From contig NZ_JAHXOZ010000006.1 of the NCBI RefSeq assembly GCF_023147585.1, forward strand, positions 62,001 through 126,000: a stretch of 64,000 nt of DNA. Direction: 5' to 3'. Both the position numbers and the translations under genes were made by a program. Origin of the DNA: Micrococcus sp. EYE_212. Lineage in GTDB: Bacteria > Actinomycetota > Actinomycetes > Actinomycetales > Micrococcaceae. The notes below the pieces were generated by a model. The model was not told the DNA's origin. It saw only the letters and a program-made list of their open reading frames with translations, and did no database searches. The number at the start of each line of letters is the position of its first letter. Position 1 is the first letter of the stretch. This document shows, piece after piece, positions 15,758 to 24,563 of the stretch.

Positions 15758-16732
15758 TCAGGCCAGCACGAGCGCCACACCGATCATCGCCGGGATCGCG
15801 ACGACCGTGGTCACCAGGATGGTGTCCTTCGAGACGCGCAGGCCGGCGTCGTAGCGCACGGCGGAGACGTACACGTTCTGCGCCGTGGGCAGGGAGGCCA
15901 GCACGACGGCGACGAACACGTGCCGGGCGTCGAGCCCGAACACGAACTGGGCCAGCACCCAGGCCAGCAGCGGGTGGACGAGCAGCTTCACGGCCGAGGC
16001 GATCAGCACGTCCGCCCGACGGCCGCCGGCCCGTGCGAGCGGACGCGAGCCCACGAGCGACATGCCGAACGCGAGGAGCATGGCCGGGATGGACAGCCCG
16101 CCGATCAGCTCGACGGACTGCATGAGCGGCCCCGGAAGCGCCCAGCCGGTGACGGAGAAGAGCAGGCCGAGCATCGCGCCCACGACCATGGGGTTGCGGG
16201 CGGTCTGGCCGAGCTGGGCGAGCGCCGCCCGTCCGGGGGAGCGGCGCACCGCCCGCCGGCCGGTGGCCCGCTCCTCGGCCTCCCGTGCCGTCGTGGCGTC
16301 CATGGCGGCCACGTACAGCGGCGTGTAGACCGCCAGCTGGAAGATGAGCGCCGGCGCGGCGAGGGCCGCGTCGCCGAGCACGTACGTGGCGATCGGGATG
16401 CCCAGATTGGCCGAGTTGACGAGGGACGAGCTCAGGGCGGCCATGACGCGCTCCGAGGGCGGCCGGCCCTGGAGCAGGGGCACCGTGACGGCCAGGTACA
16501 CGCCCGCGGCGGCGAGCGCGGAGATCGCGGCCACCCACAGCTGGGGGCCCAGCACGGCGGCGACGTCCGCGCGGGAGAGGGTGACGAAGAGCAGGGCGGG
16601 GTTGCCCACGAAGAACGCGGTGCGCGAGAGCACCGTGCGGGCGTCCTCGCCGAGCACGCCCGTGCGCCCCACGAGGAAGCCGACGGCGATGATCACCCAC
16701 ACCACGGCGAAGCCGGAGAGGACCTGCTGCAC
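15758..16732 (-). CDS. AEC (auxin efflux carrier)-family transporter
   Basis: A 324-residue membrane protein with about ten hydrophobic helices in two five-helix halves. Family marks include F-F-V-G-N-P-A-L-L-F in helix 2, S-S-L-V-N-S-A-N-L-G-I-P-I in helix 4 and the second-half A-S-L-P-T-A-Q-N-V-Y-V. Bacterial members export small organic acids such as malate or malonate; the substrate here is unknown. GTG 16732 is preceded by GGAAGGAG with 7-base spacing. It is followed 65 bp later by the HerA-like gene, which has its own promoter. Confidence 0.88.
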   Translation of the reverse strand: MQQVLSGFAVVWVIIAVGFLVGRTGVLGEDARTVLSRTAFFVGNPALLFVTLSRADVAAVLGPQLWVAAISALAAAGVYLAVTVPLLQGRPPSERVMAALSSSLVNSANLGIPIATYVLGDAALAAPALIFQLAVYTPLYVAAMDATTAREAEERATGRRAVRRSPGRAALAQLGQTARNPMVVGAMLGLLFSVTGWALPGPLMQSVELIGGLSIPAMLLAFGMSLVGSRPLARAGGRRADVLIASAVKLLVHPLLAWVLAQFVFGLDARHVFVAVVLASLPTAQNVYVSAVRYDAGLRVSKDTILVTTVVAIPAMIGVALVLA

Positions 16733-16898
16733 GTCGGGCCTCCTTCCGGGGAGTCGCGGGGGACGGTGTCATGAGACCAGGGCTCGCGCCGGGGCTGCCG
16801 GGGCCTCGCGGCGGGCCGCGCGCACACGGCCCGCACAGGGTACCCCGGGCGGGGCGCTCGAGACGGGTGCCGGCGTTGTGAGGGGCCGTGCGCACGAG

Positions 16899-16932
16899 GA
16901 AGGGGCCGGATCCTGGTGGATCCGGCCCCTTC
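16899..16932 (-). terminator. Terminator directly after tRNA-Gly
   Basis: A perfect 15-bp stem (16899-16913/16918-16932) with a 4-base loop begins 2 bases beyond the encoded CCA end of the tRNA on the minus strand. Confidence 0.85.
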
Positions 16933-16934
16933 GG

Positions 16935-17008
16935 TGGAGCGGGCGACGGGAATCGAACCCGCGTATCTTGCTTGGGAAGCAAGCGCTCTACCATTGAGCT
17001 ACGCCCGC
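16935..17008 (-). tRNA. tRNA-Gly, anticodon CCC
   Basis: On the minus strand the sequence folds as a complete cloverleaf: acceptor GCGGGCG/CGCCCGC, D arm with GCTC-AATGGTA-GAGC, anticodon arm CTTGC-TTCCCAA-GCAAG, T arm GCGGG-TTCGATT-CCCGT, discriminator T and an encoded CCA. Anticodon loop positions 34-36 read CCC, decoding GGG. Length with CCA is 74 bases. No other tRNA was found in the window. Confidence 0.96.
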
Positions 17009-17064
17009 GCAACCGCTCGGCTCTCGCCTGCGGCGCGGACACCACCCTACACCAGCGCCCGCCC

Positions 17065-18306
17065 TCAGGCCGTCGCGTGCCCCCGGCCGGCAGCGGCGGC
17101 CCGCTCCCTCGCCCGCTTCGCGCGGGAGCGGCCGAAGCCGTCCGCGTAGCGGGCCAGCACGGGCCCTGCCACGGCGAGGAGGAGCACGTAGGCCGTGGCG
17201 AACGCCGAGACCTCGGGCGCCATGGACCCGGAGGCCACGGCCAGGCCCGCGATGACGATGGAGAACTCGCCGCGGATGGTCAGCGTGGCGCCCGCCCGCC
17301 AGCGGCCGGCGACGCCGATGCCCGCCGCGCGCGCCGCGAGGTAGCCCGTGGCCACCTTCGTGGCGGCCGTGACGACGGCGAGGGCGAGCGCGCCCAGCAG
17401 CACGGGCGGCAGGGCGCGCGGGTCCGTGTTCATCCCGAAGAGCACGAAGAAGAGGGCGGCGAAGAGGTCCCGCAGCGGCTCGAGCACGGAGCGGGCCTGC
17501 TTGGCCGCGGCCCCGGAGATCGCGATGCCCAACAGGAACGCGCCCACGCCGGCGGACACCTGGAGCGCCCCCGCGAGGCCGGCCACGAGCAGGGCGAGAC
17601 CGAGGAGCTTGAGCAGGAACGTCTCCTGGTCCGGGGACTGGACGAGCCGGGAGATCTGCGGGCCGAACCGCAGGGCGGCGAGCAGGACCACGGTGACCAC
17701 CACCAGGGCGACGCCCACCGCCGTGAGCCCGGCCATGAGGGGGCTGCCGGCCACGAGGGCCGTCATGAGCGGCAGGTAGACGGCCATGGCGAGGTCCTCG
17801 AACACGAGGATGGAGAGCATCACGGGGGTCTCGCGGTTGCCCACACGCCCCAGGTCGCCGAGCACCTTCGCGATGATGCCGGAGGAGGAGATGAACGTGA
17901 TGCCGCCCAGCACCACCGCGCCCACGGCACCCCAGCCGAGCAGGAGGCCGGCGAGCGCGCCGGGGGTGACGTTGAGGACCACGTCGAGCAGGCCGGCCTT
18001 CCAGGAGCCGCGCAGCCCCCCCACGAGCTCGCGGGCGGAGTACTCCAGGCCCAGCATGAGCAGGAGGAGCACCACGCCGATCTCGCTGGCCAGGTGGCTG
18101 AACTCGGCGATCGGCTCCATGGGGCCGTGCACCACCCCGGCCTCGTCCGCGGTGGGGAACAGCAGCCCGGCGACGCCGATGAGCAGCCCGCCGAGCAGGT
18201 AGAGCGGCACGGGGGACATGCCGATCCGCCCGGCCAGGCGCCCGAGCATGCCCAGCAGCAGCAGGACCGCGCCGAGCTCGATGAGCGCGAGGACGGTGGT
18301 GTCCAT
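17065..18306 (-). CDS. CPA2-family K+(Na+)/H+ antiporter, KhtU-like
   Basis: A 413-residue membrane protein with about 12 helices and the CPA2 fold. It shows [11 protein letters not shown] in the helix 3 region, V-F-E-D-L-A-M-A with the conserved acidic residue of the ion site, and R-G-E-F-S-I-V-I in the late helix. It has no C-terminal RCK domain of its own; instead the gene just upstream (18375-18854, 68 bp away) encodes a separate TrkA-C protein. Separate antiporter and RCK subunits are the KhtU/KhtT arrangement of Bacillus, which exports K+. The ion is inferred from this pairing. Confidence 0.85.
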   Translation of the reverse strand: MDTTVLALIELGAVLLLLGMLGRLAGRIGMSPVPLYLLGGLLIGVAGLLFPTADEAGVVHGPMEPIAEFSHLASEIGVVLLLLMLGLEYSARELVGGLRGSWKAGLLDVVLNVTPGALAGLLLGWGAVGAVVLGGITFISSSGIIAKVLGDLGRVGNRETPVMLSILVFEDLAMAVYLPLMTALVAGSPLMAGLTAVGVALVVVTVVLLAALRFGPQISRLVQSPDQETFLLKLLGLALLVAGLAGALQVSAGVGAFLLGIAISGAAAKQARSVLEPLRDLFAALFFVLFGMNTDPRALPPVLLGALALAVVTAATKVATGYLAARAAGIGVAGRWRAGATLTIRGEFSIVIAGLAVASGSMAPEVSAFATAYVLLLAVAGPVLARYADGFGRSRAKRARERAAAAGRGHATA

Positions 18307-18374
18307 GGGCGCTCCTCTCCGGGGTCGGCGTGCGCGGGGCGGGCCCCGTTCGGGGGCTCGTCCGGCGGGGCGGG

Positions 18375-18854
18375 TCAGGCGTCGAGCAGGCGTTCGGCCG
18401 TCCGGGTGCCCTCGCTCGTCCCCACGACGATCAGCAGGTCCCCGCCCTCGAGCAGGAAGTCGGGGCCGGGGGAGGGGTGGGTCTGCCCGGCCCGCACGAC
18501 GGCGACGATGGACACGCCCGTGCGGGTGCGCATCTTCGTGGCGCCGAGCTCGGCGTCCGCGTAGGGGGAGTCAGCCGGGAGGATGAGCTGGCGCGTGGTG
18601 ATGCCGGGCAGGTCCGCGTGCTCGCCCTCCAACTGGGAGACGAGCTGCGGCCCGGCCAGGAGCCCGCCGAGGCTCGCTGCCTCGCTCGAGGAGAGGGCGA
18701 CGGCCGCGGCGCACGCGTCCGGGTCGTCCGCGTCGGCGAGGAAGAGGTCGGTGGTGCCGTCGCGGTGGATCACGACGCCGATCCGCCGGCCGTCCGCGAG
18801 GTCGAGCTCGCGGCGGACGCCGATGCCCGGCAGGGCGGTCTCGTGCATGCTCAT
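18375..18854 (-). CDS. TrkA-C (RCK_C) regulatory subunit, KhtT-like
   Basis: A 159-residue soluble protein. The C-terminal half (about 85-159) is an RCK_C/TrkA-C domain: [12 protein letters not shown], then [10 protein letters not shown], and [10 protein letters not shown]. The N-terminal half resembles the KhtT/YjbQ-type N-domain. It likely gates the antiporter encoded next. ATG 18854 is preceded by TACAGT (minus strand, 18862-18867) and 7 bases: a leaderless start, with its promoter back to back with that of dcd. M-S-M-H offers a second ATG two codons in. Confidence 0.82.
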   Translation of the reverse strand: MSMHETALPGIGVRRELDLADGRRIGVVIHRDGTTDLFLADADDPDACAAAVALSSSEAASLGGLLAGPQLVSQLEGEHADLPGITTRQLILPADSPYADAELGATKMRTRTGVSIVAVVRAGQTHPSPGPDFLLEGGDLLIVVGTSEGTRTAERLLDA

Positions 18855-18861
18855 GGCGCAC

Positions 18862-18881
18862 ACTGTAGCGCCGGATACACT
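18862..18881. promoter_or_regulatory. Divergent leaderless -10 pair (khtT-like / dcd)
   Basis: Minus-strand TACAGT (18862-18867) and plus-strand TACACT (18876-18881) are each followed by 6-7 bases and a start codon (18854 and 18888). Only 33 bp separate the two start codons, so the two promoters must share upstream DNA. Confidence 0.55.
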
Positions 18882-18887
18882 GGCGCC

Positions 18888-19469
18888 GTGCTGCTCTCCG
18901 ACCGCGACATCCGCGCCGAGCTCGAGGCCGGCCGGGTCGGCCTGGACCCGCTGGACCCCTCGATGGTCCAGCCTGCGTCCGTGGACGTCCGCCTGGACCG
19001 CTTCTTCCGCCTCTTCGACAACCACCGCTACGCGCACATCGACCCCGCGCAGGAGCAGGACGAGCTGACCCGCCTCGTGGAGACGGCCCCGGACGAGCCC
19101 TTCATCCTGCACCCGGGCGAGTTCGTGCTCGGTGCCACCTATGAGCAGGTCACGCTCCCCGACGACGTCGCCGCGCGCCTCGAGGGCAAGTCCTCGCTCG
19201 GGCGGCTGGGCCTGCTGACCCATTCGACCGCCGGGTTCATCGACCCCGGCTTCACGGGCCACGTCACGCTCGAGCTCTCCAACGTGGCCACCCTGCCCAT
19301 CACGCTGTGGCCGGGCATGAAGATCGGCCAGCTGTGCTTCTTCCGCATGAGCTCCCCGGCGCAGACGCCGTACGGTGCGGGCGCCTACCAGAACCGGTAC
19401 CAGGGACAGCGCGGCCCCACGGCCTCCCGCTCCTTCCAGAACTTCCACATCACCCGCATCGAGCGCTGA
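18888..19469 (+). CDS. dcd: dCTP deaminase
   Basis: A 193-residue enzyme converting dCTP to dUTP (or to dUMP in bifunctional actinobacterial forms). The family signature is clear: Q-P-A-S-V-D-V-R-L near residue 25, [10 protein letters not shown] near 102-111, the catalytic region [19 protein letters not shown], and Y-Q-G-Q-R-G-P-T near the C-terminus. Length is normal. The start is GTG 18888, only 6 bases after TACACT, so the mRNA is probably leaderless. The MFS gene begins 1 base after its stop. Confidence 0.95.
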   Translation: MLLSDRDIRAELEAGRVGLDPLDPSMVQPASVDVRLDRFFRLFDNHRYAHIDPAQEQDELTRLVETAPDEPFILHPGEFVLGATYEQVTLPDDVAARLEGKSSLGRLGLLTHSTAGFIDPGFTGHVTLELSNVATLPITLWPGMKIGQLCFFRMSSPAQTPYGAGAYQNRYQGQRGPTASRSFQNFHITRIER

Positions 19470-19470
19470 G

Positions 19471-20799
19471 ATGGCCACGACGCCGGCCCCCGCCCCCGTC
19501 GCCCGGCGCGGCCAGGTCCTCGCGTGGGCGGCGTGGGACTGGGGCTCGGCCTCCTTCAACGCCGTCATGGTCACCTTCGTGTTCGGCACGTACCTGGCCT
19601 CGGACGCGTTCGGGGCGGACGAGCGGGGCACGGCGTGGCTCTCCGCCGCGATGGCGCTCGCGGGCGTGCTGATCGCCCTCACCGCGCCCGTGCTGGGCCG
19701 GCAGGCGGACGGCGCCGGCCGCCGTCGCCTGTGGCTGGGGCTCACCACCGCCGCGGTGATCGCGTGCACCGCGGCCTGCTTCTTCGTCACCCCGCACGAG
19801 TCCTCCCTGCTGCTGGGCGTCACCCTGATCGCGCTGGGCACCGTGTTCTTCGAGTTCGCCGAGGTGCAGATCAACGCGATCCTCGTGCAGATCTCCACGC
19901 CCGCCACGATCGGACGGGTCTCCGGCATCGGCTGGGGCGCGGGCTACCTCGGCGGGATCGTGCTGCTGCTGATCGTCTACCTCGGCTTCGTCTCCGGGGA
20001 CGCCCACTGGTTCGGCGTGGGCGAGGACGAGGCGCTCAACATCCGCGTGGTCGCGCTCGTCGCCGCGGCGTGGTTCCTCGTCTTCGCGGTCCCGGTGCTC
20101 GTCGTCGTCCCGGACCCGCCGCCGGCCCGTGCCGCGGACGGACGTCCGCGCCGGGAGACGATCCTCGGCTCGTACGCCGGGCTGGGCCGCACCCTGGCCC
20201 GCATGTGGCGCGAGGACCGCAACACGCTGCGGTTCCTCGTGGCCTCCGCGGTGTTCCGCGACGGCGTGGGCGCCGTGTTCGTGTACGGCGCGATCCTGGG
20301 CACCACGGTGTACGGGCTCGACCCCGCGGACGTCATCGTGTTCGCGATCGTGGCGAACGTGGTGGCCGCGCTCGGCGCCTTCGCGGGCGGGCGGCTCGAC
20401 GACCGCATCGGCCCGCGCCGCGTGATCCTGGGCTCCCTCCTCGCCATGGTCCTCACGGCGGCGGCGCTGTTCCTCGCCTCGGGGACCACGGCGTTCTGGA
20501 TCGGCGGCCTCGTGCTGTGCCTCTTCGTCGGCCCGGTCCAGTCCGCCTCGCGCGCGTTCCTCGGCCGCGTGACCACCCCGCGCACGGCGGGGGAGGTGTT
20601 CGGCCTCTACGCGACGACGGGCCGCGCCGTCGGGTTCATCACCCCGGCGCTCGTCTCCGTGGCCCTCGCCGTCCAGCCGGACAACCGCGCCGTGATCCCC
20701 GTGATCGGGATCGTGCTCGTGGCGGGCGCCGCCCTGTTCGCCGGGGTCGCAGAGCCGGGCGCGGCCGAGTCGGGCGCCGCGGCCCCCGCCGCCGACTGA
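19471..20799 (+). CDS. MFS transporter, Atg22-like
   Basis: A 442-residue major facilitator protein with about 12 helices. The N-terminal A-W-D-W-G-S-A-S-F-N and the long interhelix segment are features of the Atg22/UMF1-like branch of vacuolar and bacterial effluxers. The cytoplasmic motif between helices 2-3 is G-R-Q-A-D-G-A-G-R-R-R and the second-half equivalent is G-R-L-D-D-R-I-G-P-R-R. Substrates cannot be told from sequence. It starts 1 base after dcd and must be cotranscribed with it. Confidence 0.88.
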   Translation: MATTPAPAPVARRGQVLAWAAWDWGSASFNAVMVTFVFGTYLASDAFGADERGTAWLSAAMALAGVLIALTAPVLGRQADGAGRRRLWLGLTTAAVIACTAACFFVTPHESSLLLGVTLIALGTVFFEFAEVQINAILVQISTPATIGRVSGIGWGAGYLGGIVLLLIVYLGFVSGDAHWFGVGEDEALNIRVVALVAAAWFLVFAVPVLVVVPDPPPARAADGRPRRETILGSYAGLGRTLARMWREDRNTLRFLVASAVFRDGVGAVFVYGAILGTTVYGLDPADVIVFAIVANVVAALGAFAGGRLDDRIGPRRVILGSLLAMVLTAAALFLASGTTAFWIGGLVLCLFVGPVQSASRAFLGRVTTPRTAGEVFGLYATTGRAVGFITPALVSVALAVQPDNRAVIPVIGIVLVAGAALFAGVAEPGAAESGAAAPAAD

Positions 20800-20874
20800 G
20801 CCCGTCCCGCCCGACGCGGCCCGATCCCGTAAAGTGGCCACAGCCCTCCACCGCCCGTCTGCCCCGGGGATCCC

Positions 20875-23800
20875 ATGCTGCTGACCCTCATCGCCCTGTT
20901 CGCCGTTGCGCTCTGTGCTCCCGCGATCTTCCGGTGGACGGGCCGGCAGGGCTTCTACCTCCTCGCCGCGGTCCCGGCCGCGGGATTCCTCTGGGTCCTC
21001 GCGCAGCTGCCGCACGTGCTCGCCCTGCAGGAGGCCCTCGACGCCGGCGCCCCCGCGCCCGCCGAGGCGGCGCACCTGGAGCGCACGGTGCCGTGGGTGC
21101 CCTACCTGGACATCGACCTGGCCTTCCGCCTGGACGCGCTCGCCGCCTTCATGTCGCTCATCGTGCTGGGCGTGGGCGCCCTCGTGCTCGCGTACTGCGC
21201 CCGCTACTTCGCTCCCGACGAGCGGCGCAGCGGCGTCTTCGGCGGGCAGCTGCTCGCGTTCGCGGGCGCGATGTTCGGCCTCGTCACCACGGACGACCTC
21301 ATGGTGCTCTACACCTTCTGGGAGATCACCTCCGTCCTGTCCTTCCTGCTGATCGGCTACTCGGGCCACCGGATCTTCGCCCGCCGCTCCGCCATCCAGG
21401 CCCTGATCGTCACCACCTTCGGCGGCCTGGCCATGCTGGTGGGCCTCGTCATGCTCGCCCACCTCTCCGGCTCGTGGCGGGTCTCCGGCGTGCTGGCCGC
21501 GGCGCCGGCCCTCGTGGCGGACGCCGCGGTGCGCGGGATGCTGGAGGCCGCCGTCGCGCTCGTGCTGCTCGGTGCCCTCACCAAGTCGGCCCAGGCGCCG
21601 TTCCACTTCTGGCTGCCGGCCGCCATGGCCGCCCCGACCCCCGTGTCCGCGTACCTGCACGCGGCCGCCATGGTGAAGGCCGGCGTCTTCCTCGTGGCCC
21701 GCCTGGCACCCGCCTTCGCCACCCTCGTCTCCTGGCAGACGCTCGTGCTCGGCGTGGGCCTGGCCACCCTCCTCCTGGGCGGCTGGCGGGCGATGCGCCA
21801 GGACGACATCAAGCTCATCCTGGCCTACGGCACCGTCTCGCAGCTCGGCTTCCTCATGGTGGCCAACGGCCTGGGCACCCGCGACGCCGCGATGGCGGGC
21901 CTGGCGATGCTCCTGGCCCACGCGATCTTCAAGGCCCCGCTGTTCATGGTGGTGGGCGTGATCGACCACGAAGCCGGCACCCGCGACCTGCGCGAGCTCT
22001 CCGGCATCGGCCGCCGCCACCCCGTGCTGGCCGGCGTCGCCGTGCTGGCGGCGGCCTCCATGGCCGGCCTGCCGCCGCTGTTCGGCTTCGTGGCCAAGGA
22101 GTCCGTGCTGGAGACCCTGGCCGCCCACGGGGAGCACGGGGCCGGGGCCTGGGCCTGGGCCCCGTTCGTGCTCATGGCGGTCGGCTCCGTGCTCACGTTC
22201 GCGTACACGTGGCGGTTCGTGTGGGGCGCGTTCGGGCGGCGCGACCCACGGGACGCGAAGGAGCCCGGCGTCGGCGGGCCCCGCCCCGTCACCGAGTTCC
22301 ACTCGCCCGTCACGGCGCTGCAGCTCGGACCCGCCGCCGTGCTCGCGGTGGCGTGCCTGGTCCTCGGGCTCGTGCCGGGCAGCGTGGCGCCGCTCGTGGA
22401 GGCGGCCACGCACGGACTGGCGCCGGCGTCGCCCGGTGAGAAGCCCGCGCACCTCGCACTGTGGCACGGCTTCACCCCGATCCTGGCGGTCTCGGCGGGC
22501 ATCTGGGCTCTGGGCGCCCTGCTGGCGTGGACCCGCCGCCCCGTCCAGGCCCTCCAGGCCCGCCTGCAGTCCCCCGTGGACGCCGCCCGGACCTACGGCC
22601 GGCTCATCGGCGTCCTCGACGAGGTCGCCGTGTGGGTCACCGGCCGCACCCAGACCGGCTCGCTGCGCCGCTACCTGGCCATCATGTTCGCGTGCGCGTC
22701 CGTCCTGCCCCTGGGGTTCCTGCTCCTGCCGGTGGGGGACTCCGATCGCGTCCTGGCCACCTCGTTCCTCGACGCCCGGATCGTCCTCGCGGAGTCGCCG
22801 GCCCAGCTGGGCGTGGCGGTCCTGCTGTGCGTGGCGGCCGTGGCGACCGTCCGCGCCCACCGCCGCTTCATGGCGGTCATGCTCGTGTCCGTCACGGGCT
22901 ACGGGGCGGCCGCCCTCTTCGCCATGCGCGGCGCCCCGGACCTGGCCATCACGCAGGTGCTCGTGGAGTCGGTCGTCCTCGTCACCCTCATCTTCGGCCT
23001 GCGCGTCCTCCCGCCGGAGTGGCTCGCCCGACGCGAGGGCAACCGCAGGCTGACCCGCCTGCTGCTGGCCCTGTCCTTCTCCGCGGTCATGGTGTGGGTC
23101 GCGGCCACGTCCCTGGCCGCCCGCACCGCGGAGCGGATCTCCGTGCCCATGCCGGACCTCGCCTACGAGTTCGGCTACGGCACCAACGCCGTCAACGTGA
23201 CGCTGGTGGACATCCGCGCGTGGGACACGTGGGGGGAGATCACCGTGCTCGCCGCGGCCGCCACGGGCGTGGCCTCCCTCGTCTTCCTGCAGCACCGCGA
23301 CGGCCCCGGCAAGGACATCGCCGACGTCCGCTCCGGGAGCGTGGGCGACTTCGGCGCCGACTCCGCTCTCGGCGTCCGGGAGCTCACCGTGGTCCGCGCC
23401 TTCGCGGTGGACGACACGAACAACCAGTGGCTCGTGGCGGGGCGCACCATGGCGCCCGAGCGGCGCTCGATCATCCTCGAGGTGGTCACGCGCTTCATGT
23501 TCCCGATCATGATGCTCATGTCCCTCTACCTCCTCCTGGCGGGGCACAACACCCCGGGCGGCGGCTTCGCCGGCGCCCTCCTGGCCGGGCTGGCGCTGAC
23601 CCTGCGGTACCTCGCGGGGGGGCGGTTCGAGCTCCAGGAGGCCTCGCTGATCCCCGCCGGCGCGATGCTCGGCCTCGGCCTGGGCCTGGCCACGCTCGTC
23701 GGCATCGCCCCCGTCTTCTTCGGCGGCCAGATCCTGCAGTCCTACGCCCTCGAGCTCCACGGCCTGCCCCTGTTCGGGGACCACCTCAAGTTCGTCTCGG

Positions 23801-23991
23801 CCACCGCGTTCGACGTGGGCGTCTACCTCGTGGTGGTGGGCCTGGTCATGGACGTGCTGCGCTCCCTCGGCGGCGAGGTGGACCGGCGCGGAGAGGCGGC
23901 CCGCCGGGCCCGCCGCCGCGCCGCGGAGCGCCGCCGGCACCCCCGCCTGCCCACTCCGTCCACTCCGACCGGCCAGGAGGCCGCCCGATGA
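20875..23991 (+). CDS. mrpA: Mrp Na+/H+ antiporter subunit A (fused MrpA-MrpB)
   Basis: A 1038-residue polytopic protein, the largest subunit of the multisubunit Na+/H+ antiporter. The N-terminal 500 residues are a complex I NuoL-type proton channel (L-M-V-L-Y-T-F-W-E-I-T-S-V-L-S-F, with lysines in T-K-S-A-Q-A-P-F-H-F-W-L-P). A C-terminal block from about residue 860 (V-T-R-F-M-F-P, G-H-N-T-P-G-G-G-F-A-G) is an MnhB domain, so B is fused to A as in group-2 operons. TAAAGT at 20830-20835 is a likely -10. Its stop overlaps the mrpC start (ATGA). Confidence 0.94.
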   Translation: MLLTLIALFAVALCAPAIFRWTGRQGFYLLAAVPAAGFLWVLAQLPHVLALQEALDAGAPAPAEAAHLERTVPWVPYLDIDLAFRLDALAAFMSLIVLGVGALVLAYCARYFAPDERRSGVFGGQLLAFAGAMFGLVTTDDLMVLYTFWEITSVLSFLLIGYSGHRIFARRSAIQALIVTTFGGLAMLVGLVMLAHLSGSWRVSGVLAAAPALVADAAVRGMLEAAVALVLLGALTKSAQAPFHFWLPAAMAAPTPVSAYLHAAAMVKAGVFLVARLAPAFATLVSWQTLVLGVGLATLLLGGWRAMRQDDIKLILAYGTVSQLGFLMVANGLGTRDAAMAGLAMLLAHAIFKAPLFMVVGVIDHEAGTRDLRELSGIGRRHPVLAGVAVLAAASMAGLPPLFGFVAKESVLETLAAHGEHGAGAWAWAPFVLMAVGSVLTFAYTWRFVWGAFGRRDPRDAKEPGVGGPRPVTEFHSPVTALQLGPAAVLAVACLVLGLVPGSVAPLVEAATHGLAPASPGEKPAHLALWHGFTPILAVSAGIWALGALLAWTRRPVQALQARLQSPVDAARTYGRLIGVLDEVAVWVTGRTQTGSLRRYLAIMFACASVLPLGFLLLPVGDSDRVLATSFLDARIVLAESPAQLGVAVLLCVAAVATVRAHRRFMAVMLVSVTGYGAAALFAMRGAPDLAITQVLVESVVLVTLIFGLRVLPPEWLARREGNRRLTRLLLALSFSAVMVWVAATSLAARTAERISVPMPDLAYEFGYGTNAVNVTLVDIRAWDTWGEITVLAAAATGVASLVFLQHRDGPGKDIADVRSGSVGDFGADSALGVRELTVVRAFAVDDTNNQWLVAGRTMAPERRSIILEVVTRFMFPIMMLMSLYLLLAGHNTPGGGFAGALLAGLALTLRYLAGGRFELQEASLIPAGAMLGLGLGLATLVGIAPVFFGGQILQSYALELHGLPLFGDHLKFVSATAFDVGVYLVVVGLVMDVLRSLGGEVDRRGEAARRARRRAAERRRHPRLPTPSTPTGQEAAR

Positions 23992-24563
23992 CGACCGTGG
24001 ACCTGGCCCTGCTGGCCGCGATGGGCGTGATGTTCACGTGCGGGATCTACCTCGTGCTGGAGCGCAACCTCACCCGCATCCTGCTGGGCATCATGCTCAT
24101 CAACAACGCCGCGATCCTCCTGCTCTTCGCGAGCGCGGGCGGAGTGGGGCAGGCGCCCCTGCGGATCGAGGGCACGGACCCCCGGGCCTACGCGGACACC
24201 CTCCCGCAGGCCCTCATCCTCACCGCGATCGTCATCGGCTTCGCCACGAGCGCCTTCCTCACCGCCATGATCTACCGCTCCTGGCTCATCAGCCGCGAGG
24301 ACCTGATCCAGGTGGACGCGGAGGACGTCAAGATCGCCAGCCAGCCCGCGTGGGACGTCGAGGACGACTCGGTGCTCGTGGAGGAGTCCTCCGAGTTCAT
24401 CGACGACGCCGCGGACCCGAACGCGCACTACGAGCACGCGACCCCGGACGCGCCCCGCGCACCGGAGCGGCGGTCCGTCCGCCCGGCCGCGGCGGCACGC
24501 ACCGCCCCGTCGGCACGGAAGCGTCGCGGCCGGCCCCAGGACCAGGAGGGCGAGCGCCCATGA
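23988..24563 (+). CDS. mrpC: Mrp antiporter subunit C, extended C-terminus
   Basis: The first 105 residues are a standard MrpC/NuoK subunit with three helices (G-I-Y-L-V-L-E-R-N-L-T-R-I-L-L-G and A-L-I-L-T-A-I-V-I-G-F). The protein is 191 residues, far longer than the usual ~110: the extra part is a soluble tail, acidic (E-D-D-S-V-L-V-E-E-S-S-E-F-I-D-D) and then strongly basic. The tail would face the cytoplasm. ATGA overlaps with mrpA upstream and mrpD downstream. Confidence 0.93.
   Translation: MTTVDLALLAAMGVMFTCGIYLVLERNLTRILLGIMLINNAAILLLFASAGGVGQAPLRIEGTDPRAYADTLPQALILTAIVIGFATSAFLTAMIYRSWLISREDLIQVDAEDVKIASQPAWDVEDDSVLVEESSEFIDDAADPNAHYEHATPDAPRAPERRSVRPAAAARTAPSARKRRGRPQDQEGERP

Noticed and set aside
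19450-23940. A 1496-codon open frame on the minus strand across the MFS and mrpA genes
   Set aside because: Shadow frame caused by high G+C; its translation is low-complexity Gly/Arg/Glu/His with no domain, and the plus strand encodes clear MFS and MrpA proteins.
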